Positions 1 to 6,192 of a stretch of 9,142 nucleotides of DNA are shown piece by piece (the stretch's first letter is position 1; each line of letters starts with the position of its first letter). Source of the DNA: an uncultured Alphaproteobacteria bacterium (GTDB lineage Bacteria; Pseudomonadota; Alphaproteobacteria; Rhizobiales; Rhizobiaceae); NCBI GenBank assembly GCA_929200335.1, contig CAKMZG010000097.1:1-9142 (forward strand). The letters are read 5' to 3'. A model generated the notes under the pieces. The model was not told the origin of the DNA, searched no databases, and saw nothing but the letters and a program-made list of their open reading frames with translations. Both the position numbers and the translations under genes were made by a program.

Positions 1-204
1 TACATATTCGCTCTCACCATTTTCTGCAAAAAGATGGTAGAATGGCTGATTTTTTGCAGGGCGAATTTCTTTCGGAATGCTTTCATACCATTCCTCAGAA
101 TTATCAAACACTGGATCTACATCAAAGATCACACCTCGAAATTCATATACCCTGTGTTGAACAATCTGCCCAATTTGAAATTTTGCACTTTTAATTTGTG
201 TCAT
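1..204 (-). CDS. hspQ: Heat shock protein HspQ / YccV-like hemimethylated-DNA-binding domain protein (partial, 3' end beyond window)
   Basis: This minus-strand frame starts at the ATG at 204-202 and stays open to the left edge, giving 68 codons with no stop. The protein begins MTQIKSAKFQIGQIVQHRVY, continues FRGVIFDVDPVF around residues 23-34, and then has EEWYESIPKEIRP and QPFYHLFAENGESEY. These are the hallmarks of the small (about 100-residue) HspQ/YccV family: the KFxIGQxVxHRxxxFRGVIFDVDP block followed by a QPFYHLxAE block. In enterobacteria, HspQ binds hemimethylated oriC DNA and modulates Lon-dependent proteolysis; the role here is inferred from the family. The start is set by homology, since no clear Shine-Dalgarno precedes it. 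Roughly the last third of the protein lies outside the window. It is separated from the upstream ubi hydroxylase gene, on the same strand, by 145 bp, so it may have its own promoter. Confidence 0.88.
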   Translation of the reverse strand, partial: MTQIKSAKFQIGQIVQHRVYEFRGVIFDVDPVFDNSEEWYESIPKEIRPAKNQPFYHLFAENGESEYV

Positions 205-349
205 GTGATTATTTGAATTATTGTTAATTAATCGAGCCATTGGCAAGTTGAATTATGATTCATAGTCCTAACTTTCGATTCTTAGTTTAGCATATTTAGA
301 TGATTTGTCATCAATATTTAAAGTCACATTTGTCAAAAATAAGTGATCG
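205..349. promoter_or_regulatory. Intergenic region upstream of hspQ with a small dyad and a weak promoter-like pair
   Basis: This A+T-rich spacer separates the stop of the ubi hydroxylase (352-350) from the hspQ start. On the minus strand, ATGACA (311-306) and TAAACT (289-284) are 16 bp apart and form a weak sigma70-like pair that would serve hspQ. A perfect dyad, GATGA-tttg-TCATC (299-312), overlaps the -35-like element and could be an operator. I see no convincing sigma32 consensus despite the heat-shock name of the gene. The assignment is visual only. Confidence 0.2.
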
Positions 350-1570
350 CTACCCAAGGCTTTGTTTCATAATGCCTTTTTTTAGTGCTGGAATGCGTGA
401 TAGGGCAAAAAGTCCTGCGCTTCTACCCGCTTGTATAGGCAAGAAGTTTGTTAGTAGGCTGCGATTAAACAAGTCAATCATCTCTGTGCGCAGGCTGGCA
501 TCACGGCGACGTTCACTGCTATAAGCATCAAGCATCGACTGTGGATTTGCTAAAGTGGCAGATATATCTTGAGCGGTGAGATGATGATGTAGAGCTTTCA
601 CATCGCGCACGCCTAGGTTAAACCCTTGTGCGCCAATTGGCGGAAATACATGAGCGGTTTCACCAATTAATGCAGTACGGTTTTTACCAAAACTTTCAGC
701 AATCATACCATGCAGTGGAAAACTTTGGAGATCACTTTCCAGTTCTAATGCGCCCATTATGGAGTGCATTTTATGCTCTATGGTTGCAGCCAATTCCTCT
801 CGAGATTTAGCCTTATATTCTTCAGCCTGTTGAGGAGTAACGACCCAGACAAGAGAAGACCGCCAATTATATTTTGGATGGGGCTTGCTCTCATTAGGCA
901 GGGGTACCTGCGTGAAGGGTCCTGTTTCCGTGTGAAACTCATTTGAAGCATAGTTATGCGGACGCTTGTGGGCAAAATTAACTACCATGGCATGTTGTGG
1001 GTATGACCATGTGCGGGTGCTAAATCCTAAGGTCTCTCGAATGATTGAATTACGACCATCGGCAGCAATTGTAAGAGCAGCTTGGATGGTGTCATTATTT
1101 TCAAGGGTAAGTTGGCTAGTGGTAACATCTTCATTAGCCACATTGTTAGCATCATTAATTGATTTTAGGCTACAATCATAGTGGGTGATATTTTTGGCAC
1201 TTTGCAATTCAGCATTTAAGGCTCCTAGAAGAGCGGCGTTAGGAACATTATGCCCAAAAGCGGGTAATTCCATCTCGTGATCATGAAACTCAACTGTTGG
1301 GGCGCGTAGTAAGCGCTTGCTACCATCGATAAGGCGCATCGTTTTCAAGGGCGCACCAAGAGGTTCGATAGTGTCCCAAATGCCGAGGCTCTTATAAAAT
1401 TCAATAGAGGGGTTTAATAGGGCAGTTGTGCGCTTGTCTAAGGTTTTAGGTTTTGGTGCAATCAAAGCTATTGAGGCATTGCAGCTTTTTAAACTGACCG
1501 CCATGGTTAGGCCTGCCAAGCCACCGCCAACAATTGCTATATCAAACTTTTTACTCTTTTTATTGCTCAT
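350..1570 (-). CDS. UbiH/UbiF/UbiL-family FAD-dependent ubiquinone biosynthesis hydroxylase
   Basis: This 406-residue class A flavoprotein monooxygenase is predicted to hydroxylate the polyprenylated aromatic ring during ubiquinone synthesis, using O2 and FAD at the inner membrane. An N-terminal Rossmann fingerprint is visible (DIAIVGGGLAGL, residues 10-21). The DG motif ADGRNSIIR is at 170-178. The second FAD-ribityl block runs over 300-324, with H307, PPIGAQG (310-316), N318, G320, R322 and D323, matching the UbiH/Coq6 signature. The usual GD of that block reads G303-E304. The segment FHTETGPFTQVPLP (212-225) is, as I recall, typical of rhizobial members. Length is normal for the family. 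The ATG at 1570 has only a weak purine stretch (TGAGA) about 7 nt upstream. Which ring carbon is hydroxylated (UbiH, UbiF or the alphaproteobacterial UbiL role) cannot be decided from sequence alone, so no symbol is given. Confidence 0.88.
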   Translation of the reverse strand: MSNKKSKKFDIAIVGGGLAGLTMAVSLKSCNASIALIAPKPKTLDKRTTALLNPSIEFYKSLGIWDTIEPLGAPLKTMRLIDGSKRLLRAPTVEFHDHEMELPAFGHNVPNAALLGALNAELQSAKNITHYDCSLKSINDANNVANEDVTTSQLTLENNDTIQAALTIAADGRNSIIRETLGFSTRTWSYPQHAMVVNFAHKRPHNYASNEFHTETGPFTQVPLPNESKPHPKYNWRSSLVWVVTPQQAEEYKAKSREELAATIEHKMHSIMGALELESDLQSFPLHGMIAESFGKNRTALIGETAHVFPPIGAQGFNLGVRDVKALHHHLTAQDISATLANPQSMLDAYSSERRRDASLRTEMIDLFNRSLLTNFLPIQAGRSAGLFALSRIPALKKGIMKQSLG

Positions 1571-1633
1571 ATTTATCTCAATCTGTGAACCTGCTTTAAT
1601 ATAGTCAATTTATACAGTCGTTTAAAGGCATAA

Positions 1634-1662
1634 CTGAAATACTTTGTTTGATAAAATTTCAG
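1634..1662. promoter_or_regulatory. Inverted repeat CTGAAAT-N15-ATTTCAG, candidate operator
   Basis: Two perfect 7-bp arms (1634-1640 and 1656-1662) are separated by 15 bp, so the arm centres lie two helical turns apart. The dyad is 64-92 bp upstream of the ubi hydroxylase start, where a regulator could act. No T-run follows on either strand, so it is unlikely to be a terminator. The cognate factor is unknown. Confidence 0.25.
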
Positions 1663-1718
1663 CTAATATCGAATCATTTTTCAATTATTTTACCTAAAGG
1701 TTAGAGTTGGTGTGGAAT

Positions 1719-1732
1719 GTGATGTAAATCAA
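1719..1732. promoter_or_regulatory. FNR/FixK-like box (GTGAT-gtaa-ATCAA)
   Basis: The sequence matches the FNR/FixK consensus TTGAT-N4-ATCAA at nine of ten specified bases; the only mismatch is the first base. It sits about 150 bp upstream of the ubi hydroxylase start and about 204 bp upstream of pcs, so either gene could be the target. Because A+T-rich DNA produces such matches by chance, the call is tentative. Confidence 0.3.
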
Positions 1733-1935
1733 AGAGTTTTTAGATTTCTGAGGCTTAGGTAAGGGGCAATAAATTTGTTTAAAATGAAAAAACAGCAATA
1801 AAATGGATATTTAATGGGTAAAAACCTTCCCTAAAGTTATAAATCCATTATAAAGATTTTATAGAAATTCGTTTCAGCATCTGTACGTAGAAATACTGCA
1901 TTTGAGTAAACGAAACAGTTTTAGGGAATTATGAC

Positions 1936-2670
1936 GTGCCATCTGATCACTCATCCAATCAGAAACAGCCTGTGCAAATAAGCGCAATTGAGCGAGCAAC
2001 TGCGTTTTCGGTACATTTGCTTACCACTTCAGGTGCGCTTTGGGCTTTTCTTGCGCTAATTGCTGCTGCTGAACACCGCTTTGTGATGATGTTTTGGTGG
2101 CTTGGTGTAGCCTTGTTTGTGGATGGCATAGACGGGCCTCTAGCGCGTAAGTTTGAGGTTAAAAAACGCTTGCCTCATTGGTCAGGGGAACTGTTAGACT
2201 GCATCATCGATTATGTAACCTATGTATTGATACCTGCATTTGCGCTATATAAAAGCGATTTGATTGCAGAGCCTTACGGATTTATCGCAGCTGCAATCAT
2301 TATATTAAGCGCTACAATTTATTACGCAGATATGCGCATGAAGACCACCAACAACAGCTTTCGCGGATTTCCAGTATGCTGGAATATGGCAGTATTTTCA
2401 CTATTTGTGATTTCACCATCTTCGCTAATTGCGTTTGCTATTGTTGTACTTTGCACCATTTGCACTTTTATTCCTGTTTATTTTGTTCACCCAGTTAGGG
2501 TGGTTAAATGGCGCTTATTCACACTTGGCATTTTTGCTCTATGGTCATTTTTCGGCATAATGGCTTTATTCCAAGGCCTTACACCCGATTACTGGGTGAT
2601 CGTTGGTGCTACGGTTACAAGTATTTACTTGTTCATGATTGGCGGAATTATTCAGTTTTTAGAGAAATAA
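1936..2670 (+). CDS. pcs: Phosphatidylcholine synthase (CDP-diacylglycerol:choline phosphatidyltransferase)
   Basis: This 244-residue integral inner-membrane enzyme condenses choline with CDP-diacylglycerol to give phosphatidylcholine and CMP (EC 2.7.8.24). The modified CDP-alcohol phosphotransferase motif of the Pcs family is intact: D66-G67-x2-A70-R71, then after 12 residues G84-x3-D88-x3-D92, whose aspartates bind metal and carry catalysis. FVDGIDGPLARK (61-72) and DYVTYVLIPAFALY (92-105) strongly recall rhizobial Pcs. About eight hydrophobic segments follow the family layout. The start is GTG, preceded by AGGGA (1923-1927) at 8 nt, and no upstream in-frame start precedes the in-frame stop at 1903. 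An out-of-frame ATG at 1931 overlaps the start region. The gene stands alone on the plus strand between the divergent ubi gene and a separately promoted transporter, and implies that the cell takes up or makes choline. Confidence 0.95.
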   Translation: MPSDHSSNQKQPVQISAIERATAFSVHLLTTSGALWAFLALIAAAEHRFVMMFWWLGVALFVDGIDGPLARKFEVKKRLPHWSGELLDCIIDYVTYVLIPAFALYKSDLIAEPYGFIAAAIIILSATIYYADMRMKTTNNSFRGFPVCWNMAVFSLFVISPSSLIAFAIVVLCTICTFIPVYFVHPVRVVKWRLFTLGIFALWSFFGIMALFQGLTPDYWVIVGATVTSIYLFMIGGIIQFLEK

Positions 2671-2869
2671 TATTTTCGACTTTTAGTGAGTGTAATAATT
2701 GTACAAATTGTAATTATTGTTATACTATTTTAATAGATTCTGGTGAGATGTGCTGAATTTGATTTATGTATATCCTATAATAAAAAAATAATTGCATGCG
2801 ACTTTTTCTATTGGGATGGAAATCGTCAATATTAACGGGGCAAAAATATTAATAAGGTAGCTCTGAAAT
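2671..2869 (+). promoter_or_regulatory. Intergenic region with candidate promoter for the MFS gene
   Basis: A perfect -10 hexamer TATAAT lies at 2776-2781, with a weak -35 CTGAAT (2753-2758) 17 bp upstream. This predicts an RNA start near 2788 and a leader of about 80 nt. Further upstream, an A+T-only inverted repeat AATAATT (2694-2700) / AATTATT (2712-2718) encloses the 8-bp palindrome TTGTACAA (2699-2706) at its left edge. This could be an operator or a poor terminator for pcs. Nothing in the leader resembles a riboswitch I know. Confidence 0.35.
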
Positions 2870-4060
2870 ATGACTATGGCGAAGGCCTCTGAGACCGAAA
2901 CTAAAATATCCATTACGCCTCTTTTTTTAGTTGCGATCTTTGGAGTATATTTTATCAATTCCTTTGTATTGGGGCAGTGGATACCACGCGTTCCGGATAT
3001 TAAATTGCATCTTGGTCTTGATGATCAAACCCTTGGAATTTGTATCTTTGCCTTGCCCGTTGGTACTTTGACCTCTTTTATTGTGGCCAGTTCAATTGTA
3101 CAGCGCTTAGGATTAAAAGTCTCTTGCAGTTTATTTCAAGCTGCTTGGGCGCTCTGCTTTATCATTCCAGGGATTGCAGATAATTTAGCGATTTTTATAT
3201 TGGGTTTGTTTTTATCTGGCTTTGCTATGGGCTTCATTGAGGTTGCAATAAATTCTAAAGCTGCGGATATGGAAAGGGGATTTGCCAAGGCAATCATGTC
3301 TCGTTGTCATGGTTTTTGGTCGGTTGGGGCTATGCTAGGCGCATTGCTTGGAAGTTTGTTTGCAGAATATGGTATAACTACTGGTATGCATTTTTTATCC
3401 GTCATGCCAATCCTTGCTCTATTGGGAGTAGGGTTTGCAGCTATCTTACCAATGGATACTCAAGGGGCGGAGAAAAATGAACATATCATTTTTAGGCGCC
3501 CTTCAAAAGTTATATTGCTATTGGCGGCACTTCCCCTTGGAATTATGGCAACTGAAGGCATTTATATTGATTGGTCGGCCATTTATATGCGCGATGAATT
3601 TTTAACAAATCCCTTCACTGCTGGCAGCGTCTATGTGATTTTTGGTTGTGCTATGAGTATCTCTCGCTTATCTGGAGATTTCTTGTCACAAAAAATGGGG
3701 GCAGTATCGCTGGTCTTTTGGTCGGGAATTTTTGGAGCTCTGGGATTGGCAGGCTTTGCTTTAGCTCCCTCTATCATTTGGGTATATATAGCGTCCACTT
3801 TATGCGGACTTGGCGTGGGAAATGTATATCCTCAGGTTATATCAGCAGCTTCAAGGTGTGCGGGTAATCCAACGGACAATGTGGCTGCCATATCTTTAAT
3901 TGAATTTTTAATGTTCTTATTCACGCCTGCGCTAATTGGTTTTCTATCCGATAGTATTGGGATGCGCTATGCCTTTTTATGCTATGTACCTTTAGCATCA
4001 TTGGCATTTCTATTGGCAAAGAAAGTTGATGGCCAAACTTCAAATGAACACCAAAATTAG
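2870..4060 (+). CDS. Major facilitator superfamily transporter, YbjJ-like
   Basis: This 396-residue polytopic inner-membrane protein has about twelve hydrophobic segments in two halves, split by a hydrophilic loop near residues 195-212, as in MFS permeases. The first membrane segment spans roughly 16-38. Features resembling the YbjJ-like subfamily are WIPRVPDIK (37-45), the SRCHGFWSVGAMLGALLG segment (144-161), the EGIYIDWSAIYMRDEF block (229-244), and RLSGDFLSQKMG (266-277), a relaxed MFS motif A in the second half. The substrate cannot be read from sequence. The ATG at 2870 is favoured by AAGGTAG (2854-2860) at 9 nt; the second ATG two codons later is possible but sits too far from this site. 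A 199-bp gap with its own candidate promoter separates it from pcs, so a functional link to phosphatidylcholine synthesis is not implied. Confidence 0.85.
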   Translation: MTMAKASETETKISITPLFLVAIFGVYFINSFVLGQWIPRVPDIKLHLGLDDQTLGICIFALPVGTLTSFIVASSIVQRLGLKVSCSLFQAAWALCFIIPGIADNLAIFILGLFLSGFAMGFIEVAINSKAADMERGFAKAIMSRCHGFWSVGAMLGALLGSLFAEYGITTGMHFLSVMPILALLGVGFAAILPMDTQGAEKNEHIIFRRPSKVILLLAALPLGIMATEGIYIDWSAIYMRDEFLTNPFTAGSVYVIFGCAMSISRLSGDFLSQKMGAVSLVFWSGIFGALGLAGFALAPSIIWVYIASTLCGLGVGNVYPQVISAASRCAGNPTDNVAAISLIEFLMFLFTPALIGFLSDSIGMRYAFLCYVPLASLAFLLAKKVDGQTSNEHQN

Positions 4061-4250
4061 ATTTATGGGGGCGCTTTAATTGCCATAGGCCATATATTAA
4101 AAATATTTGTTATGGGTATTTTTTATTAGCACCTATCGATGAGAGCGCATCACTTTATCTTTAAATTCATAAATGCGCTCTTTCCTTTTATTGATGCATG
4201 CCATTATTCCTAAAATAGGCACTCGCTTTTGGGTGGTATGCTTATAGAAT
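4061..4250. other. Convergent intergenic region, no gene seen
   Basis: This spacer lies between the stop of the plus-strand MFS gene and the stop of the minus-strand binding-protein gene. It is A+T-rich and contains one clear inverted repeat (4142-4181, listed separately). No open frame with a plausible start and Shine-Dalgarno was found. Confidence 0.5.
4142..4187 (+). terminator. Possible terminator hairpin of the MFS gene
   Basis: Perfect 9-bp arms AGAGCGCAT (4142-4150) and ATGCGCTCT (4173-4181) flank a 22-nt A+T-rich loop and are followed on the plus strand by TTCCTTTTATT. Position and polarity suit termination of the MFS transcript. The long loop and interrupted T-run make it weaker than a classic intrinsic terminator. 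There is no T-run on the minus-strand side. Confidence 0.35.
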
Positions 4251-5072
4251 TTAATTTTGCTTTTTATGCTTAACATTTAGGCGATTTCTGTTGCCATATA
4301 CATTAAAGTTAAAATATTTCTTACTAATTTTATCATATGTATTATTGCTTAAGATGATGTTGAGACCCTTGTTGATCAAAGCTTTAAGCTCAGAATCTGT
4401 TTTGCGAATACCAAAAGCTAGACCATTGGAATTTAACTCGGGATCACGGGGCAATACTTTATATAATTTGCAGCATTTGCCTTTTTTAGTTTGAAGCCAT
4501 GCCATTAATACGGAAATGTCATCTATTACAGCATCTGCGCGTCTTGCTGTTAATTCAATTTTATAATCATCATTTGGCTTGAAAAGTCGCTTCTTATGGT
4601 CAGGAAAATACTTATAAAGGTATTTTTGCGGTAAAGTTCCAGAATGCGCGCCAATGATCAAGCCTCTAAGCTCTTCATTGCCAACTCTTTTGGTATCCAA
4701 TTCTCTGTGAACAGCAATGGCCATAGGGGTGTCTGTATAAATGTCGGAAAAATCAATGAGGTTCTGACGCTCAGGAGTGATGGAATGGGCTGCTGCTATC
4801 AAATCTATTTTTTCATCCAAGAGGCTTGGGATTAAATCGTGCCAATTTATATTTTTGATGGTGCAGTTTAATTTCGTTACTTTACAAATAGCGAGGATAA
4901 TATCAATGTCAAAACCATGAGTTTTTCCACCTGGGGTTTGCCAATAGTGAGGGCGATAATCAAATCCTGTGCCAATTATTATTGATGTATTTTGTTCGCT
5001 TTTTGTGCCAACTGGTAATAAAGCCGTAGTAAATAATAAGCTAATTATAAATATTATTGATTTTAAATTCAT
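4251..5072 (-). CDS. Periplasmic polar-amino-acid-type binding protein (HisJ/LAO family, SBP_bac_3), divergent paralog
   Basis: This 273-residue protein has a hydrophobic N-terminal signal peptide (about residues 1-25) followed by a family 3 solute-binding domain. Hallmarks are GFDIDI (53-58), HSITPER (96-102), ADAVIDD (179-185), the block ending in GIRK (221-224), and the C-terminal KYFNFNVYG (252-260), which mirrors the end of HisJ. C63 and C70 have the spacing of the HisJ disulfide, and C200-C201 is an adjacent pair. Compared with HisJ (from memory), the Asp11 position is G36, Ser70 is A95 and Leu71 is H96, while Tyr14 (Y39), Ser72 (S97), Arg77 (R102) and Asp161 (in the ADAVIDD block) appear kept. 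It should therefore bind an alpha-amino-acid-like ligand, but not necessarily a basic one. A 13-residue basic tail extends past NVYG. It is paralogous to the gene upstream, but a terminator between them suggests separate transcription. AGG lies 7 nt before the ATG. No permease or ATPase gene is nearby. Confidence 0.85.
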   Translation of the reverse strand: MNLKSIIFIISLLFTTALLPVGTKSEQNTSIIIGTGFDYRPHYWQTPGGKTHGFDIDIILAICKVTKLNCTIKNINWHDLIPSLLDEKIDLIAAAHSITPERQNLIDFSDIYTDTPMAIAVHRELDTKRVGNEELRGLIIGAHSGTLPQKYLYKYFPDHKKRLFKPNDDYKIELTARRADAVIDDISVLMAWLQTKKGKCCKLYKVLPRDPELNSNGLAFGIRKTDSELKALINKGLNIILSNNTYDKISKKYFNFNVYGNRNRLNVKHKKQN

Positions 5073-5106
5073 GGCGATACCTAAACTTTTTAATAACTTA
5101 AAATAT

Positions 5107-5135
5107 AGTCTAGTACATGTATTATTTTAAGCCAA
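5107..5135 (-). promoter_or_regulatory. Candidate promoter of the divergent binding-protein gene
   Basis: On the minus strand, TTGGCT (5135-5130) and TAGACT (5112-5107) are 17 bp apart, each matching the sigma70 hexamers at four positions. The pair lies between the upstream terminator (5199-5232) and the ATG at 5072, where an independent promoter is required. It would give a leader of about 30 nt. Visual call only. Confidence 0.3.
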
Positions 5136-5198
5136 ACTATTATTCTTAATAAGATTTGAATTTAGATTTTATCATGATTCTTATGAATATCAATTACC

Positions 5199-5232
5199 AA
5201 AAAGCCGCATAGAATAGGTTCTATGCGGCTTT
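5199..5232 (-). terminator. Strong intrinsic terminator of the upstream binding-protein gene
   Basis: A perfect 14-bp stem, AAAGCCGCATAGAA (5201-5214) with its complement (5219-5232), closes a 4-nt loop. On the minus strand it is followed by a run of five T (5203-5199, part of which is the stem end). It lies 21 bp past the stop at 5254 of the 5254-6036 gene. The plus-strand side ends in only three T, so polarity favours the minus strand. It isolates the two paralogous binding-protein genes transcriptionally. Confidence 0.88.
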
Positions 5233-5253
5233 AAACTAGTAAATTAGAATTAA

Positions 5254-6036
5254 TTACTCGCCATAAACATTAAAACTAAAGTATTTGTCATTAATTTCTT
5301 TATATTTTCCAGATGCGCGGATATCTTCTATTGCTTTATTTAAAAGCGCTTTAAGCTCGTCTTCACCCTTACGGATGCCGATTCCTGCACCCTTACCATT
5401 AATCTTAAGGTCTGGTAATAGAGTGCCTAAGATTTTGCAACACGCGCCATTATCAGAACCAATCCACTCGCTTAGTACCACAACATCATCAATCACAGCA
5501 TCAATACGGCCAGATGCGATGTCAGCTTTATACTCATCAGGTGTTGGGTATAGCTTTAATGTAGCGCCAGGAATTTTTTGCTCTGCATAGTTAGAGTGGG
5601 TCGTTGAAGATTGCGCGCCCAATTTTATACCAGCTAGATCAGCGTCTGTAACGCCAGCGATTTTGCTGTCTTTAGGCACGGCAATTGCTGGTGGTGTGTT
5701 GTAGTATTTATTGGTGAAGTCAATTTTTTCCATGCGTTCTTCAGTAATAGACATAGAAGCAATGATTGCATCATATTTTTTAGCAAGCAGTGCAGGGATC
5801 ATGCCATCCCAATCTTGGGTTACAAATTCGCACTCAACTTTTGCAGCTTCACAAAGTGCTTTTGCAATATCGATATCAAAACCTTCTAATTTACCATCGG
5901 CTGTTAAATTGTTAAATGGAGGGTAGGCACCTTCAGTACCAATAATAATTTTTTTGATTTCAGCCTGCGCTGAAGTCAAGGCAATACCAACCACAGCAGC
6001 GGTTGTAAGGGTTAACTGCATAAATTTCTTTAGCAT
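5254..6036 (-). CDS. Periplasmic basic-amino-acid-type binding protein (HisJ/LAO family, SBP_bac_3)
   Basis: This 260-residue secreted protein starts at the ATG at 6036 with a textbook signal peptide (MLKKFMQ, hydrophobic core, cleavage likely after TSAQA at 25). The SBP_bac_3 domain shows IGTEGAYPPF (32-41), GFDIDIAKALC (52-62), SMSITEER (94-101), IDAVIDD (178-184), GIGIRK (218-223) and KYFSFNVYGE (251-260). Against HisJ (from memory), the pocket positions are conservative: E35 for Asp11, Y38, S94, S96, R101, and an Asp of the DD pair for Asp161. This suggests arginine, lysine, ornithine or histidine as ligand. C62 and C69 match the HisJ disulfide; C199-C200 is an extra adjacent pair. GGAAGAG lies 7 nt before the ATG, which favours this start over a GTG 45 bp upstream that would add a charged stretch before the signal peptide. 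A strong terminator follows. The matching ABC membrane and ATPase components are not in the window. Confidence 0.9.
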   Translation of the reverse strand: MLKKFMQLTLTTAAVVGIALTSAQAEIKKIIIGTEGAYPPFNNLTADGKLEGFDIDIAKALCEAAKVECEFVTQDWDGMIPALLAKKYDAIIASMSITEERMEKIDFTNKYYNTPPAIAVPKDSKIAGVTDADLAGIKLGAQSSTTHSNYAEQKIPGATLKLYPTPDEYKADIASGRIDAVIDDVVVLSEWIGSDNGACCKILGTLLPDLKINGKGAGIGIRKGEDELKALLNKAIEDIRASGKYKEINDKYFSFNVYGE

Positions 6037-6057
6037 ATTCAGTCTCTTCCTTGTTGT

Positions 6058-6178
6058 GGGCTTAGCCCTAAATGATCTCACTATGAGAGCATTTCCATTG
6101 ATGGAAATATTTTTTCACTTTTTCGGATGAAAAGCAATGCAAATTGTGACATTTAATAGCTCTCACGCATTGTGAGCA
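6058..6178 (-). promoter_or_regulatory. Leader/promoter region of the 5254-6036 gene with several inverted repeats
   Basis: Four dyads lie in the gap between moeA and the binding-protein gene. They are GGGCT-t-AGCCC (6058-6068), TCTCA-cta-TGAGA (6076-6088), ATTTCCA-ttga-TGGAAAT (6091-6108) and CTCAC-gcatt-GTGAG (6162-6176). The second and fourth share the element GCTCTCA...TGAG when read on the minus strand, with centres about 87 bp apart, so they may be paired operator sites. I found no convincing -35/-10 pair. The fourth could instead be a weak moeA terminator, though it has no T-run. Confidence 0.3.
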
Positions 6179-6192
6179 GGCTTAATGATTGC

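Larger units (their letters stand above)
1571..1935. promoter_or_regulatory. 365-bp divergent intergenic region between the ubi hydroxylase and pcs
   Basis: This A+T-rich region must hold promoters for both flanking, divergently transcribed genes. No gene is seen in it. Visible structure includes an inverted repeat at 1634-1662 and an FNR/FixK-like dyad at 1719-1732, both listed separately. A weak plus-strand promoter pair is also present: TTGTTT (1775-1780) and TAAAAT (1799-1804), 18 bp apart. A long-range inverted repeat, TTCGTTT (1868-1874) with AAACGAA (1908-1914), would place a 33-nt loop in the pcs leader; it is short and may be chance. Confidence 0.4.

Noticed and set aside
34..216. 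60-codon plus-strand frame at the left edge
   Set aside because: It is antisense to hspQ, whose conserved blocks are unmistakable on the minus strand.
628..1181. Several 60-71 codon frames inside the ubi hydroxylase gene on both strands
   Set aside because: They are shadows of the 406-residue flavoprotein frame, overlap each other, and show no family features.
1931..1981. Out-of-frame 16-codon frame (ATG at 1931) overlapping the pcs GTG start, possibly regulatory
   Set aside because: The ATG is only 3 nt after the AGGGA site, whereas the pcs GTG has optimal spacing. The peptide has no recognisable feature. Probably chance.
2782..2869. Possible riboswitch in the roughly 80-nt leader of the MFS gene, including a single ACGG loop-like element
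   Set aside because: Only one weak A+T stem (AATATT / AATATT) is present; the paired ACGR hairpins of guanidine-II (mini-ykkC) or other known conserved cores are missing.
2764..2958. 64-codon minus-strand frame across the MFS gene start
   Set aside because: It crosses the -10 hexamer, the leader and the first membrane segment of the MFS gene antisense and has no ribosome binding site or recognisable motif.
5285..5590. 101-codon open frame on the plus strand
   Set aside because: It is antisense to the binding-protein gene, whose signal peptide, family motifs and terminator are all clear; the plus frame has no Shine-Dalgarno or recognisable motif.
6037..6081. Extension of the 5254-6036 gene to a GTG at 6081, adding 15 residues
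   Set aside because: The added residues are charged and precede a complete signal peptide, no Shine-Dalgarno precedes the GTG, and a good one (GGAAGAG) precedes the ATG at 6036. The extension would also cross two dyads.
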